A stretch of 64,000 nucleotides of DNA from PNNG01 sp046291695 (GTDB lineage Bacteria > Bacteroidota > Bacteroidia > UBA7662): NCBI GenBank assembly GCA_046291695.1, contig JBKBSO010000013.1, forward strand, positions 1 to 64,000. The letters run 5' to 3'. Positions 1 through 9,449 of the stretch are shown here, one piece after another. How positions within the stretch are numbered: position 1 is the stretch's first letter; every line of letters begins with the position of its first letter. A program made the translations under genes and the position numbers. The notes under the pieces were generated by a model, which ran no database searches, was not told the DNA's origin, and saw nothing but the letters and a program-made list of their open reading frames with translations.

Positions 1-186
1 CTTTAAAATTCAGCCTCAGCACTGCCATCTCCTGTCAAACCAAAAAATTACTTGCTAACTTGCGGATGAGCAGATTTTAAAATACGGCCAATTTTAATCA
101 ATATATCCTTGTTTTTTTGCCATGCGGGTGATCGGGTGTTTGTTTACCTTTTCATAGGTTTTTGGTAACTTATTACAATTTGGTTG

Positions 187-220
187 AAAGGTCGTCGGGA
201 GACGATCTTTTTTTGTTTTA
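187..220 (+). terminator. Intrinsic terminator of a gene upstream of the window
   Basis: A 10-bp stem (187-196 with 201-210, one G-U pair) closes a GGGA tetraloop and runs straight into TTTTGTTTTA. This is a standard rho-independent terminator reading rightward. It probably ends a gene left of the window, because no gene lies between position 1 and it. The remaining bases 1-278 show no gene. Confidence 0.75.
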
Positions 221-278
221 TCCATCATCACGCAAGCGATGAGAAGCTAAAAACGAATTTGTAACTTGCCGGTTCATT

Positions 279-3083
279 ATGGCAAACCCTCAAAAACTCT
301 TTCTGCTCGACGGCATGGCCCTGGTTTTCCGGGCTTATTTTGCTTTTGCTTCTAATCCGCGTATCACTTCCAAAGGCTTGAATACCTCTGCTGTATTTGG
401 CTTTGCGCTGGCCTTGCTCGATTTGCTCGAAAAAGAAAAGCCGAGTCATATTGGGGTGGTATTCGATACCAGTGAACCTACGCAACGACACATCGACTAC
501 CCGGCTTACAAGGCGCAGCGCGACGAAATGCCGGAAGATCTCGCAAGGGCACTACCGTTTATAGATCAGTTGATTGAGGCTTTTCATATTCCGGTGATCA
601 AAATGCCCGGCTATGAAGCCGACGATGTGATAGGCACCCTGGCCTGGCAAGCCGCTGATGCTGGTTATGAAGTGTATATGGTAACGCCGGATAAAGATTT
701 TGGTCAGTTGGTGCGTGATCAGGTATATATATATAAGCCTGCGCGTATGGGCAACGGCATCGAAATCTTGGGTATACCCGAAATTCTCCAAAAATGGGAA
801 GTAGAACGGGTGTCTCAGGTCATTGACATCCTCGGTCTTTGGGGCGATGCGGTTGATAATATTCCTGGAATTCCCGGTATAGGGGAGAAGACGGCCAAGA
901 AGCTCATTGCCCAATTTGGCAGCATCGAAAAGCTGGTGGATAGCACCGATGAGCTCAAAGGCAAGCAGAAAGAAAATGTGATTGCCTACCGTGAGCAAGC
1001 CCTTTTGTCGAAAAAGCTGGCCACCATCATCACCGATGTGCCCATCAGCTTCGATCCCAAGGCCCTTACGCTTGATCCACCCAATGAGGCAGCCATACGC
1101 GAGTTGTTTATGGAGCTGGAATTCCGAACCCTACTCCGCAGGGTATTGGGCGAAGAGCCCGGTTTGCCAGAGGCAGTAGCGGGAAAAAAAAGCAGCAGCG
1201 CGCAGCTAGATTTGTTTAGTCAGCCAGCTTCGGCAAGGCTACCGGAAGCAGAAACCCCAGCCCTGGTTTACCGCAGCATGGCCGATAGTAAGGCCGCCTA
1301 TATGTTGGTAGAAAGCGAGCAGGGCATTCAAGCGTTGGTGCAGTTGCTCGAACAGCAAAGCGAATTTTGTTTCGATACGGAGTTTAGTAGCCTCGATCCG
1401 CTTACGGGCGAATTGGTGGGTTTGGCCTTTAGCTTTAAGGCCGGAACGGGCTATTATGTGCCCTGTCCGCCCAACCAAGATCAAACCAATGCCATCGTGG
1501 ATTATTTTAGGGGAGTGCTAGAGGCCTCGGGCATTCGTAAAATCGGCCAAAACCTGAAGTTTGACATTCAGGTAATGGCGGCATATGGCGTGGAGGTACA
1601 AGGAGCGTTGTGGGACACCATGCTGGCCCATTACCTTATTGACCCCGATACCCGCCACAATATGGATTACCTGAGCGAAACATACCTGGGCTACAAGCCG
1701 CAAAGTATCACTGAGCTCATCGGGAAAAAGGGAAAGGACCAGCTCAGTATGCGTGATGTTGCTGTAAAACTGGTTTCAGATTATGCCGCCGAAGATGCCG
1801 ACATTACCTGGCAGCTTAAGGAGGTTTTTGCCCCCATGCTTCGCGAAAACCAGCTTGAGAAGTTATTCATGGACGTGGAAATGCCTTTGGTGCCGGTGTT
1901 GGCAGCGATGGAAATGGAAGGGGTGAAGATAGACATTGCTGTGCTTGCCGATTTTTCGAAAAATTTGGAACAGCAAATTGCGTACAAGGAGAAAGAAATT
2001 CACGGTTTGGCAGGTACCAATTTTAATATTGCTTCTCCCAAACAGTTAGGCGAGGTGCTTTTTGACTTGCTCAAGCTTGATCCGAAGGCAAAAAAAACCA
2101 AAACCGGGCAATATAAAACGGATGAAGAGGTTTTGAGTGCCTTGGCACCCAAGCATGCCATAGCCAGGGCTGTGCTCGATTACCGACAGGCACAAAAGCT
2201 TAAATCGACCTATGTAGATGCTTTACCGGATATGGTGAATCCAAAAACGGGAAGGGTACACAGTAGTTTTAACCAGGCAGTAGCGGCCACCGGGCGTTTA
2301 AGTAGTAATAATCCCAATCTACAGAATATTCCCATTCGAACCGAACAGGGAAGGGAAGTACGCAAGGCTTTTGTGCCACGTGATGAAAATCACGTTTTGC
2401 TTTCAGCCGACTACAGTCAGATTGAATTGCGCATCATTACCGAAATCAGTGGCGATGAAAATATGCTTGAAGCCTTTGTACAGGGGCACGACATCCACGC
2501 GGCTACGGCAGCACGTGTATATAATGTGCCTTTGGCAGAAGTGACTTCCGACTTGCGCCGCAATGCCAAAACCGTAAATTTTGGCATCATCTATGGCATT
2601 TCAGCCTTTGGTTTGAGTCAACGATTGGGCATTGGACGAAGTGAGGCCTCAGAACTCATCGAGCAGTATTTTATAACGTATCCCCGTATCCGCGATTATA
2701 TGCATGAAATTGTCGATTCGGCCCGGTCAAAAGGTTATGTCGAAACCTTGTTGGGGCGCCGCAGATATGTTCGCGACATCAATTCTGCCAACGCCACAGT
2801 ACGCGGATTTGCAGAGCGAAATGCCATCAATGCGCCCATTCAGGGAACGGCTGCCGATATGATTAAGCTGGCCATGATCAACATCCACCGTGAGATGAAG
2901 GCTGCAGCCATGCGTTCGAAAATGATTTTGCAGGTGCACGACGAATTGGTGTTTGATGCCTTTATCCCGGAATTGGATGCACTCAGGCCTTTGGTGGCAG
3001 AGGGTATGAAAAATGCCCTCGCGATGAAGGTGCCTGTTTTGGTAGAAATGGGTACGGGCGACAATTGGCTCGAAGCGCATTAA
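279..3083 (+). CDS. polA: DNA polymerase I
   Basis: Family A DNA polymerase for gap filling and primer removal in replication and repair; 934 residues, the usual full length. Domains in order: 5'-3' exonuclease (about 1-290, beginning FLLDGMALVFRAYFAF), 3'-5' proofreading exonuclease (about 340-530) and polymerase (about 560-934). The proofreading site looks intact: D366 and E368 in FDTEF, then GQNLKFD, then YAAEDAD. Polymerase motif A (SADYSQIELR) is near residue 710, motif B (RRNAKTVNFGIIYG) near 760 and motif C (QVHDELV) near 885. The ATG at 279 gives the expected N-terminus. The gene stands alone behind a terminator and is followed by a long non-coding stretch. Confidence 0.97.
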   Translation: MANPQKLFLLDGMALVFRAYFAFASNPRITSKGLNTSAVFGFALALLDLLEKEKPSHIGVVFDTSEPTQRHIDYPAYKAQRDEMPEDLARALPFIDQLIEAFHIPVIKMPGYEADDVIGTLAWQAADAGYEVYMVTPDKDFGQLVRDQVYIYKPARMGNGIEILGIPEILQKWEVERVSQVIDILGLWGDAVDNIPGIPGIGEKTAKKLIAQFGSIEKLVDSTDELKGKQKENVIAYREQALLSKKLATIITDVPISFDPKALTLDPPNEAAIRELFMELEFRTLLRRVLGEEPGLPEAVAGKKSSSAQLDLFSQPASARLPEAETPALVYRSMADSKAAYMLVESEQGIQALVQLLEQQSEFCFDTEFSSLDPLTGELVGLAFSFKAGTGYYVPCPPNQDQTNAIVDYFRGVLEASGIRKIGQNLKFDIQVMAAYGVEVQGALWDTMLAHYLIDPDTRHNMDYLSETYLGYKPQSITELIGKKGKDQLSMRDVAVKLVSDYAAEDADITWQLKEVFAPMLRENQLEKLFMDVEMPLVPVLAAMEMEGVKIDIAVLADFSKNLEQQIAYKEKEIHGLAGTNFNIASPKQLGEVLFDLLKLDPKAKKTKTGQYKTDEEVLSALAPKHAIARAVLDYRQAQKLKSTYVDALPDMVNPKTGRVHSSFNQAVAATGRLSSNNPNLQNIPIRTEQGREVRKAFVPRDENHVLLSADYSQIELRIITEISGDENMLEAFVQGHDIHAATAARVYNVPLAEVTSDLRRNAKTVNFGIIYGISAFGLSQRLGIGRSEASELIEQYFITYPRIRDYMHEIVDSARSKGYVETLLGRRRYVRDINSANATVRGFAERNAINAPIQGTAADMIKLAMINIHREMKAAAMRSKMILQVHDELVFDAFIPELDALRPLVAEGMKNALAMKVPVLVEMGTGDNWLEAH

Positions 3084-3809
3084 CATTCGGGATGCATCAC
3101 GCCTGCTATCGCACGCGTTATTTCATGATTCAAAATTCGGAGCGGGCTATAACCCAATGCGTCAGCTTTCGATCATGCGGCATTCGAATTTGGGATTTGT
3201 CATTCGGGCTGGCGCCCTCAGTATTTGCAACTTGCAATTTAGACTACGTCAAAATCCGTTGAGAACGGAGCTCATTATTGGAATTCACGACTCATCTCTC
3301 GCGCTATCGTGCTCGTTATTCAAGATTGGTGGGGTACTAAAGCCCACTGATTCGTTACCTACACGACATTGAATACCGAATACTGCATGCCGATGCTTTG
3401 GGGCCTTTGTGGTGCATGCTTCCCATTTTTGGGCGAAAAGGCTGAACAATAGGTTTTCCCATTTTGGGTTTCAGTTGCTTTCCGGATTTTGGAACGACTG
3501 CCGGGTTGTTCGGCGAAGTTAGGCGTGTTAAGGCTGCCCTAGCTCTTGTTTAAATGTGTTTTATTGCAATTTTGGCGGTTTTACAGCGAGATAAGTGTGA
3601 ACTGTTGGGCCCGAACGGCGGTAAATGCCCCTTGAAGCACTACAAACGGAGTGTTATTCCACAATTGAACCCTACTTCCCAAATTGGAACGTATTTTTTC
3701 TTGTACTTATGGGCTGGGGGCTGTTTTTGGCCTGTATGGCTATAAATTGGATGTCGCTTTTAGATTGGCACAGTATTTCGTCATGATAAGGAAAGGAAAA
3801 AAAAAGACC
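3084..3809. other. Non-coding region after polA
   Basis: About 725 bp without a convincing gene: short open frames here have no recognisable domains and abnormal composition. A fragment at about 3348-3375 (TGATTCGTTACCTACACGAC) resembles the end of the dispersed repeat found at 25845-26061 and 51664-51880. No promoter matching the Bacteroidota consensus was found upstream of the next gene. Confidence 0.6.
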
Positions 3810-6455
3810 ATGAAAAAACTTCTACTTTTAGCCTTCGTTGCTTTGTTTGGCTTTCAGGCCGCCAAAGCCCAAGGCATTGAAGTAAGCATCAGAAACCAAC
3901 AAGTGAAAGACTCGATTTTTGAGTTTGATGTTTACATGAAATCCACAGGCTCGGCATTCTATTTAGGTTATGCAGATATTGTGATCGACTCGCTCATTAA
4001 AAAGACCTTCGGTACGGATACCGTTTTCGCAAATGATGCGGTTTTTAGTTACGTTACAGGGTCCAGTGCGTTCATCAATAAAGACGACAATCCTATTGCT
4101 GCTACCACGATTGATGGGGTGGTGGACGTAGCCAATTTCAGAACAAGTTCGGGTGCCAATAAAGGTCGTTTGATTATTAACCTGAATACGGTTAATTTTA
4201 ATTTTACGCAAAACGATTTTGACAACTTGGTTCCAAAGATTACGAATGATGAAAAAACGCACAAGCTCGGAACTTTTAGGATTACCAAGTTGAACTTGTA
4301 TGCGTTCGCTCCATTTCATGAGTTTCATGATTCAGGCACAGGTATTAAGACAAAAGTTTATGAAATTGAATCTTCAGACCCTTGGAATCAAAGCCGTGTA
4401 ACTGGAACTTTACTGAGTTCATTTGATTTTTCAAGCACACCTTCTTCTCCTGTAGATACGGTTTGGATTACCAACCAGGCCACTACCAGTTTAACCATCA
4501 ACTGGGTTGAAGATGGCCAGAATACCTCAGACAGCATCATCCTTGTAATGCGTGAGTACAATTTGAACGCTCCTTCCTTAACCCGTTCAGATAGCAGTGT
4601 TGCTAATGGTTTGAAATATAGTGCAAATGCTGATTTTGGAGCAAATGTAACCGACAACACAAATGGATCTACTAATTCCCGAATAGGAATTAGTGATACT
4701 TCTTATCACGTGGTGTACATTGGTGAGCTCGATGATAGTGGTTCAGTGCAGATAACAGGTCTTACCTTAGGAAAATCGTACGCCGTAACCGCTTATGCGT
4801 TTAATGGCGAGCTGGGCTACAGCAATACATTTTCTTCGGGCTATTTTGTAGTTACTTCTTCGGTGGAAGACGAGCCTTTGTGGGCTGTGACAACATTGTT
4901 TTTAACAACTACACAAGCTGACCCAACCGGGGGACTCACCGTTACTTACACCATTGATACAACGCAACAGCTTGATTGGGATGGAAAAGACTCAGTGGTT
5001 TTTGTAGCCTTCCGTTCGGCAAGCATTGGCGTTGTTCCAACTGATGGTAAGTTCTACCAGGCCAGCACTACTTATGCCAGTGGCGATACCATTGGTGCTA
5101 CCGAGGCTTATGTGCTCGGAGCTTATCCGGCCCGTGACTTTAACGAAGATACTTCCTTCTATAAGCGAACTTTCGCCTTCAGCGGTTTGCAAGCCGATTC
5201 GCTCTATTACGTTCGCGCTATTCCGTTCAGGGCTAATGCAAGTGTGTATTCACGTAATTTCAGAGATTTGGCTAATAGCTTAGAGCGTAGCCGCTGGACT
5301 ACTCCTGCCACACTGGCTGGTAATGATCCAACCAACCAGACAACCAAAGACACTGTTTATCAGCAGGCCGATACCGCACTCGTTATTGAGTTCACTGCGG
5401 CAGCTAACCTGAATAGCAGTGGTAATGGACGGATTGTGGTAGTTTCAGAAAATGATCCGGTTTCGGGCTCACCTATCAATGGTTATGTTTATCCGGCTAA
5501 TGCTAACTTCAAACTGGCTCCCGACTTCCTGGATACCACCACAACAGCTACTTCTTCTCAGCGTGTAGTTTACGCAGGAACTGGTGGGGCGGTAACTGTA
5601 GGCGGCTTGGATCCTAACCGCAGGTACCACATAGCCGTAATCGAATATGGTGGTCAAATAAGTCGTCGTAACCTGGTGTATATTCCTGAACAAGCGCCAG
5701 CTACTTGGGCTCGTGATAACAAGCATACCTGGATTTCTATCAGTGCCTTGGCCATGCTTGAAGGACCTTATGATGCAGGCGCTGACTCGATGTTGCTCGA
5801 GCTCCGTGATGCTACCAATGATCTTCTGCCTACCAGTCAGCCATTTAATACTTCGGCCTTTGGAAATTACGCTGGAGGAGAAACCATTAATTTGGCTAAC
5901 TATCCTACTGCAGTTGACTGGATATTGCTTGAACTCCGTGCCGCAAACGACACAGCAAGTGCTACCCAAGCTTCGGTACAGGATAATGGAAACGCCTACG
6001 TTAGTCGTCGTGCAGCACTCTTGTTGAGCGATGGTAAGATTGTATCACCATACAACTCGGGCAGCGACAACGACAGCTTGATCTTCCGCACAACCACCGA
6101 ATCGCAGTTCTACGTGGTAGCTTACCACCGTAACCACTTGCCGATTATGTCGGATACCGCGGCCTCTATTGGATCGAACTTCACCATCGACCTTACCACA
6201 GCAGCCAATGTGATTGGTAGCAATGGATCAGGCTTCAAAGTTGAAGGTTCACGCGTGTTGATGTATGCTGGTAACGCAGACAATTCTGACGACGTGATCA
6301 ACGCTCAAGACCGTGCGGCCATCAACACCGATCGTAACGATGTGGATGTGTATGCAGTTTCCGACGTTGACCTTGACCGGAACGTTACTGCCGCCGACCT
6401 TGTTCGGGCATGGAACAACCGCGATAAGACACCGGTAGCGAAGATTAACGAGTAA
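3810..6455 (+). CDS. Exported surface protein with FN3-like and dockerin-like repeats
   Basis: 881 residues, starting with a clear signal peptide (MKKLLLLAFVALFGFQAAKA, cleavage before QG). The ATG at 3810 is chosen because it begins this signal; the open frame extends upstream but that extension is not signal-like. An N-terminal domain (about 20-200) shares its pattern with the next gene's product (EFDVYMKSTGSAFYLGY here, YFDVFLRTTDGSEAFLSH there, each ending in a LGxF strand). Fibronectin type III-like segments follow from about 215. The last 60 residues hold two calcium-loop repeats of dockerin type (DNSDDVINAQD and DVDLDRNVTAAD). It has no canonical T9SS sorting domain of the YPNP type. 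Likely secreted or surface-attached; the ligand is unknown. It is probably cotranscribed with 6520-7674. Confidence 0.8.
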   Translation: MKKLLLLAFVALFGFQAAKAQGIEVSIRNQQVKDSIFEFDVYMKSTGSAFYLGYADIVIDSLIKKTFGTDTVFANDAVFSYVTGSSAFINKDDNPIAATTIDGVVDVANFRTSSGANKGRLIINLNTVNFNFTQNDFDNLVPKITNDEKTHKLGTFRITKLNLYAFAPFHEFHDSGTGIKTKVYEIESSDPWNQSRVTGTLLSSFDFSSTPSSPVDTVWITNQATTSLTINWVEDGQNTSDSIILVMREYNLNAPSLTRSDSSVANGLKYSANADFGANVTDNTNGSTNSRIGISDTSYHVVYIGELDDSGSVQITGLTLGKSYAVTAYAFNGELGYSNTFSSGYFVVTSSVEDEPLWAVTTLFLTTTQADPTGGLTVTYTIDTTQQLDWDGKDSVVFVAFRSASIGVVPTDGKFYQASTTYASGDTIGATEAYVLGAYPARDFNEDTSFYKRTFAFSGLQADSLYYVRAIPFRANASVYSRNFRDLANSLERSRWTTPATLAGNDPTNQTTKDTVYQQADTALVIEFTAAANLNSSGNGRIVVVSENDPVSGSPINGYVYPANANFKLAPDFLDTTTTATSSQRVVYAGTGGAVTVGGLDPNRRYHIAVIEYGGQISRRNLVYIPEQAPATWARDNKHTWISISALAMLEGPYDAGADSMLLELRDATNDLLPTSQPFNTSAFGNYAGGETINLANYPTAVDWILLELRAANDTASATQASVQDNGNAYVSRRAALLLSDGKIVSPYNSGSDNDSLIFRTTTESQFYVVAYHRNHLPIMSDTAASIGSNFTIDLTTAANVIGSNGSGFKVEGSRVLMYAGNADNSDDVINAQDRAAINTDRNDVDVYAVSDVDLDRNVTAADLVRAWNNRDKTPVAKINE

Positions 6456-6480
6456 ACTTAAGTAGAGATAGGTTTGATAT

Positions 6481-6508
6481 GGGAGGAGTTGCTTCGGCAG
6501 CTCCTCCC
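6481..6508 (+). terminator. UUCG-capped hairpin between two surface-protein genes
   Basis: GGGAGGAG (6481-6488) pairs perfectly with CTCCTCCC (6501-6508); inside, TGC/GCA closes a TTCG tetraloop. Only a short T/A tract (TTAATTA) follows and the next gene starts 12 bases later. It could be a weak terminator or an mRNA stabiliser that sets unequal expression of the two genes. Confidence 0.55.
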
Positions 6509-6519
6509 TTAATTACCCG

Positions 6520-7674
6520 ATGAAAAGACTTCTTTTATACATGGTTTTGGCAGTGAGTGCACTTGGTGCAGGGGCTCAGAATACGGTTATCCGTCCTGAG
6601 ATTCTGAACCAATTTGCCATTAATGACCGCGTATATTTCGATGTGTTCCTTAGAACCACCGATGGTAGCGAAGCTTTTCTCAGCCACTCAGGCCTCATCA
6701 TTACCTTTGATACTACCGCTTTTAATAATCCGCGTGTAGGTTACGACAATACCATGACCCGCTTGGCCACCCGAACCAACCGTTCGGTAAATCCACAATT
6801 ACGGGTGAGCTTGTTGAACCAGCCTTCTAATCGCAAGCGGGTGAATATTGATTACAATGCGCCAATTGTAAATAACGCTTCGGATGTGGATAGCCGCTTG
6901 CCTATGATAGATGGCCGTGCGAATACCCATTGCCTGGGGCGTTTTTACATTGAAGGTTATTTGGGGACCGTAGCGGATGTGCGTTTGCAATTCAATTTTG
7001 TAAATCCCAACCGCATGACCTTTAAAACCAACTTCAGTGTGGTAAATCGTGATGGGAGTCCGGCACCCGATGGTGTAGCCATCGATACGGCTTCTGGTGT
7101 TGGGGCCTTTATTTGGGTGAAATTAGGCGCATTTACTGCCCAACCCGTAGGTCGTTCGGCAGAGTTGGAGTGGACTACCCAAAATGAAATTCGCATGAAC
7201 CGCTTCGAAATTGAGCGAAGCATTTATGTAGATCGAAATTTTACCAAAATTGGTGAGGTGCCTTCCAAGGGATTCCCGAATACTTTGTCGGTGTACCGTT
7301 CGGTTGACCGCGACGTGTATAATCCCTCCGATCCTGTACCTACTTATTATTACCGCATCAAATATGTATCTGAAGATGGTTCTGAAGACTATTCTCCGGT
7401 ACGTGCGGTAAATTTTAATCAGTTTAATGAAATCGACATGCTGGCTTGGCCAAATCCTACCAGTGATGCGGTGAATTTACAAATACGGAATGTAGTTGAT
7501 GAATTTGTGATTGTTCGTTTGCTCGACCGCAATGGGGCCGAACTTGGTTCCAGAAGATTTACGCCTAACGAGTTAATCCGTTTCGAGGTAGCCAATGTGG
7601 CTCCCGGCGTTTATTTCCTTGAGGTAATTACCAGTAAGGGAAAGCGCACCGAGAAGATTGTCGTATGGCGTTAA
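6520..7674 (+). CDS. T9SS type A sorting-domain protein, cohesin-like N-terminus
   Basis: 384 residues with a signal peptide (MKRLLLYMVLAVSALGAGAQ). Residues about 25-200 form a beta-rich domain with the same pattern as the N-terminus of the preceding gene's product (YFDVFLRTTDGSEAFLSH, then HCLGRFYIEGY), reminiscent of cohesin-type domains. A beta-sandwich segment follows (VGRSAELEWTTQNEIRMNRFEIERS), of the kind often placed before sorting domains. The C-terminus is a type A sorting domain: AWPNPTSDAVNLQI, VRLLDRNGAELG, APGVYFLEV, ending KIVVWR. It is therefore predicted to cross the outer membrane by type IX secretion and be anchored or released. An intrinsic terminator follows at 7729. Confidence 0.85.
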   Translation: MKRLLLYMVLAVSALGAGAQNTVIRPEILNQFAINDRVYFDVFLRTTDGSEAFLSHSGLIITFDTTAFNNPRVGYDNTMTRLATRTNRSVNPQLRVSLLNQPSNRKRVNIDYNAPIVNNASDVDSRLPMIDGRANTHCLGRFYIEGYLGTVADVRLQFNFVNPNRMTFKTNFSVVNRDGSPAPDGVAIDTASGVGAFIWVKLGAFTAQPVGRSAELEWTTQNEIRMNRFEIERSIYVDRNFTKIGEVPSKGFPNTLSVYRSVDRDVYNPSDPVPTYYYRIKYVSEDGSEDYSPVRAVNFNQFNEIDMLAWPNPTSDAVNLQIRNVVDEFVIVRLLDRNGAELGSRRFTPNELIRFEVANVAPGVYFLEVITSKGKRTEKIVVWR

Positions 7675-7728
7675 AGAGAGTAATCACCTCTATCAAGGAG
7701 TGATTGATTACTAAACCAAACCATGTGC

Positions 7729-7761
7729 AAGGCTGGTCCGGGAGGATCGGCCTTTTTTTAT
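7729..7761 (+). terminator. Intrinsic terminator after the surface-protein pair
   Basis: GGCTGGTCC (7731-7739) pairs with GGATCGGCC (7744-7752), with two G-U pairs and a GGGA loop, followed by seven T residues. It closes the 3810-7674 unit. Confidence 0.85.
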
Positions 7762-7950
7762 TATACGCAGGCTTGGGCTTATTGGTTTTGATGAATATCA
7801 AAACAAATCAGATACGGTGCGGGCTTGTAGTCTTTGAAGCCAAGTGGGTTGGGCGATTATTTTAGCTCAGCGGTTATGCCGCCCCTAGACATAGGGCACG
7901 TATTCAGCCTGTATTTTGCTTGGCGTGGTGCAAAATGGCAAGTACGGCAT

Positions 7951-9264
7951 TTAGCTTAAGCCGGCTGTTTTGAATTGTTCGGCAAATATCTCCTTGCTTC
8001 CGCTATTGGTAACAAAAAGTGGGTCATTTGGCCGAACCAGAAAGAGGGAAGTGAAAATCATAAAAAAGCTGATTCCCCCTTGGGTTGCTAGGGTAGAATC
8101 GCTCCACATGCTCAAGAAAAGCAGTATGCTAAACATCCAGGCGAGACGACGGAAACCCGGATAAAATGCCTTGATGGTGTACCACCAAATGGCTAAAAAG
8201 CAGCAGAGGCCAAATAGACCAAATTTTACCAGGGTTTCTAAAAACTGGTTATGGGGTTTGTTAAAGGGGATGTTGAAGCGTTGGTTTTCAAACAGGGGTT
8301 TGCCTTCCTGCACGAGATCGCCCGTTCCCACGCCAAAAAGCGGGTTTTTGAGAAACAGCGACCAATATTCCTGATAAAAGGTAACTCGTTGGCCGATGGA
8401 GGAGTAGCTAGGCTCGCTGGTGGGATACCCTGTTTGGCTTTCAATAAATTCATTTACGGCTTCATCAAAAGGCTGACGAACGGCTTCAAAGCCAAAGTAC
8501 ATGCCCGCACCTAGGAGCAGGGTAAGCAGCCCGGTAAGTCCCCAGCGTAAAGCACTTTTTCGGCTGTATTGGAAGTAGTAGCTAATAAAAAGGGGGCTTA
8601 GAACCACAAAACCTAACTGGCCAATTCGGCCTTTCATAAGGATGAGCCCGGCCAATAACATGCCGCCAAAAATAAAGAGTGTTGTAACGGCTTCGCTGCT
8701 TAACTCTTTCCACTTGGTAACCACGTATTCGGCCAGAATAAAAATGCTAAAGCACAAAAATAAACTGGCGCGAGGGCGCTGCTCAAAGGGGGAAGGAATA
8801 TGCAGGGAGCCATGCCGAAAGTCGTTGCCGGTGGCGATGATGTAGAATACACTCACGGCTACCAATACATTGGCAATGGCAAAGCCTAAAAAGAGCCACC
8901 GCAATTGGGCGCGCGACATTTTTAAGGTGCCGATGATGATGGGAAGGGTAAAGAAATAGTGTTTAACATTTAACTCTTTTATTCCTTGGCTAATGTCGGA
9001 AGTATAGCTTAGTCCGATAACGTATAGCAAGTAAAAAGCCGGAAAGAGCAATAAATAAGGTGCGTGTTTAAACGTGCTGAGCCTTCGCTTCCTGATGTTG
9101 ATACTCGAAAAGCCGATCAACCAACTTATGGCGAGCAAAACTTCCGAAATGCTCACCACCGCCTTCGAAAGGGGGATAGCAGCAATCATGATGGCCAAAA
9201 AGCCATAGCTGATTAATTCTGAATTGAAGGTAAAAGTACCGGAAGTGCGTAATTCTGTGCTCAT
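7951..9264 (-). CDS. O-antigen ligase / polymerase family membrane protein
   Basis: 437 residues with about ten to twelve hydrophobic segments spread over the whole chain. The large periplasmic loop contains the family pattern NPLFGVGTGD (about residue 310) followed by KPHNQFLETLVKFG (about 338), typical of Wzy/WaaL-type (O-antigen ligase, Wzy_C) proteins. Such enzymes polymerise or attach lipid-linked glycans at the periplasmic face of the inner membrane. The neighbours are not glycan genes, although a GT-C-like membrane protein lies 4 kb away at 13350, so polymerase versus ligase cannot be decided. It is transcribed away from mutA; the 9265-9449 gap holds both upstream regions and a palindrome at 9349. 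Confidence 0.85.
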   Translation of the reverse strand: MSTELRTSGTFTFNSELISYGFLAIMIAAIPLSKAVVSISEVLLAISWLIGFSSINIRKRRLSTFKHAPYLLLFPAFYLLYVIGLSYTSDISQGIKELNVKHYFFTLPIIIGTLKMSRAQLRWLFLGFAIANVLVAVSVFYIIATGNDFRHGSLHIPSPFEQRPRASLFLCFSIFILAEYVVTKWKELSSEAVTTLFIFGGMLLAGLILMKGRIGQLGFVVLSPLFISYYFQYSRKSALRWGLTGLLTLLLGAGMYFGFEAVRQPFDEAVNEFIESQTGYPTSEPSYSSIGQRVTFYQEYWSLFLKNPLFGVGTGDLVQEGKPLFENQRFNIPFNKPHNQFLETLVKFGLFGLCCFLAIWWYTIKAFYPGFRRLAWMFSILLFLSMWSDSTLATQGGISFFMIFTSLFLVRPNDPLFVTNSGSKEIFAEQFKTAGLS

Positions 9265-9348
9265 ACAACGAAAACACCAAGGTGTGTTAACGAATTTATA
9301 ACCGCTAAATTACTGGCTGAAGGCATATTTCGAGCATTTTCGCAAAAA

Positions 9349-9366
9349 ATACCCTGTACAGGGCAT
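9349..9366. promoter_or_regulatory. Palindromic operator candidate upstream of mutA
   Basis: ATACCCTGTACAGGGCAT is an 18-bp palindrome with one mismatch. The same element, as a perfect palindrome, occurs at 62817-62834 upstream of a T9SS gene. Here it lies 83 bp before the mutA start and 84 bp before the divergent O-antigen-ligase-like gene. The symmetry and size suit a dimeric transcription factor; which factor is unknown. Confidence 0.5.
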
Positions 9367-9449
9367 ATCCACCAGGAGCTTTGAGCGTTTTGAGCACGAT
9401 CTGCCACGAAAAAGCCTTAATTTCGCCTTGTCACTTGAGCCTTGAATGT

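Noticed and set aside
3084..3809. Several short open frames after polA
   Set aside because: They overlap each other in different frames, lack domains and have composition unlike the real genes.
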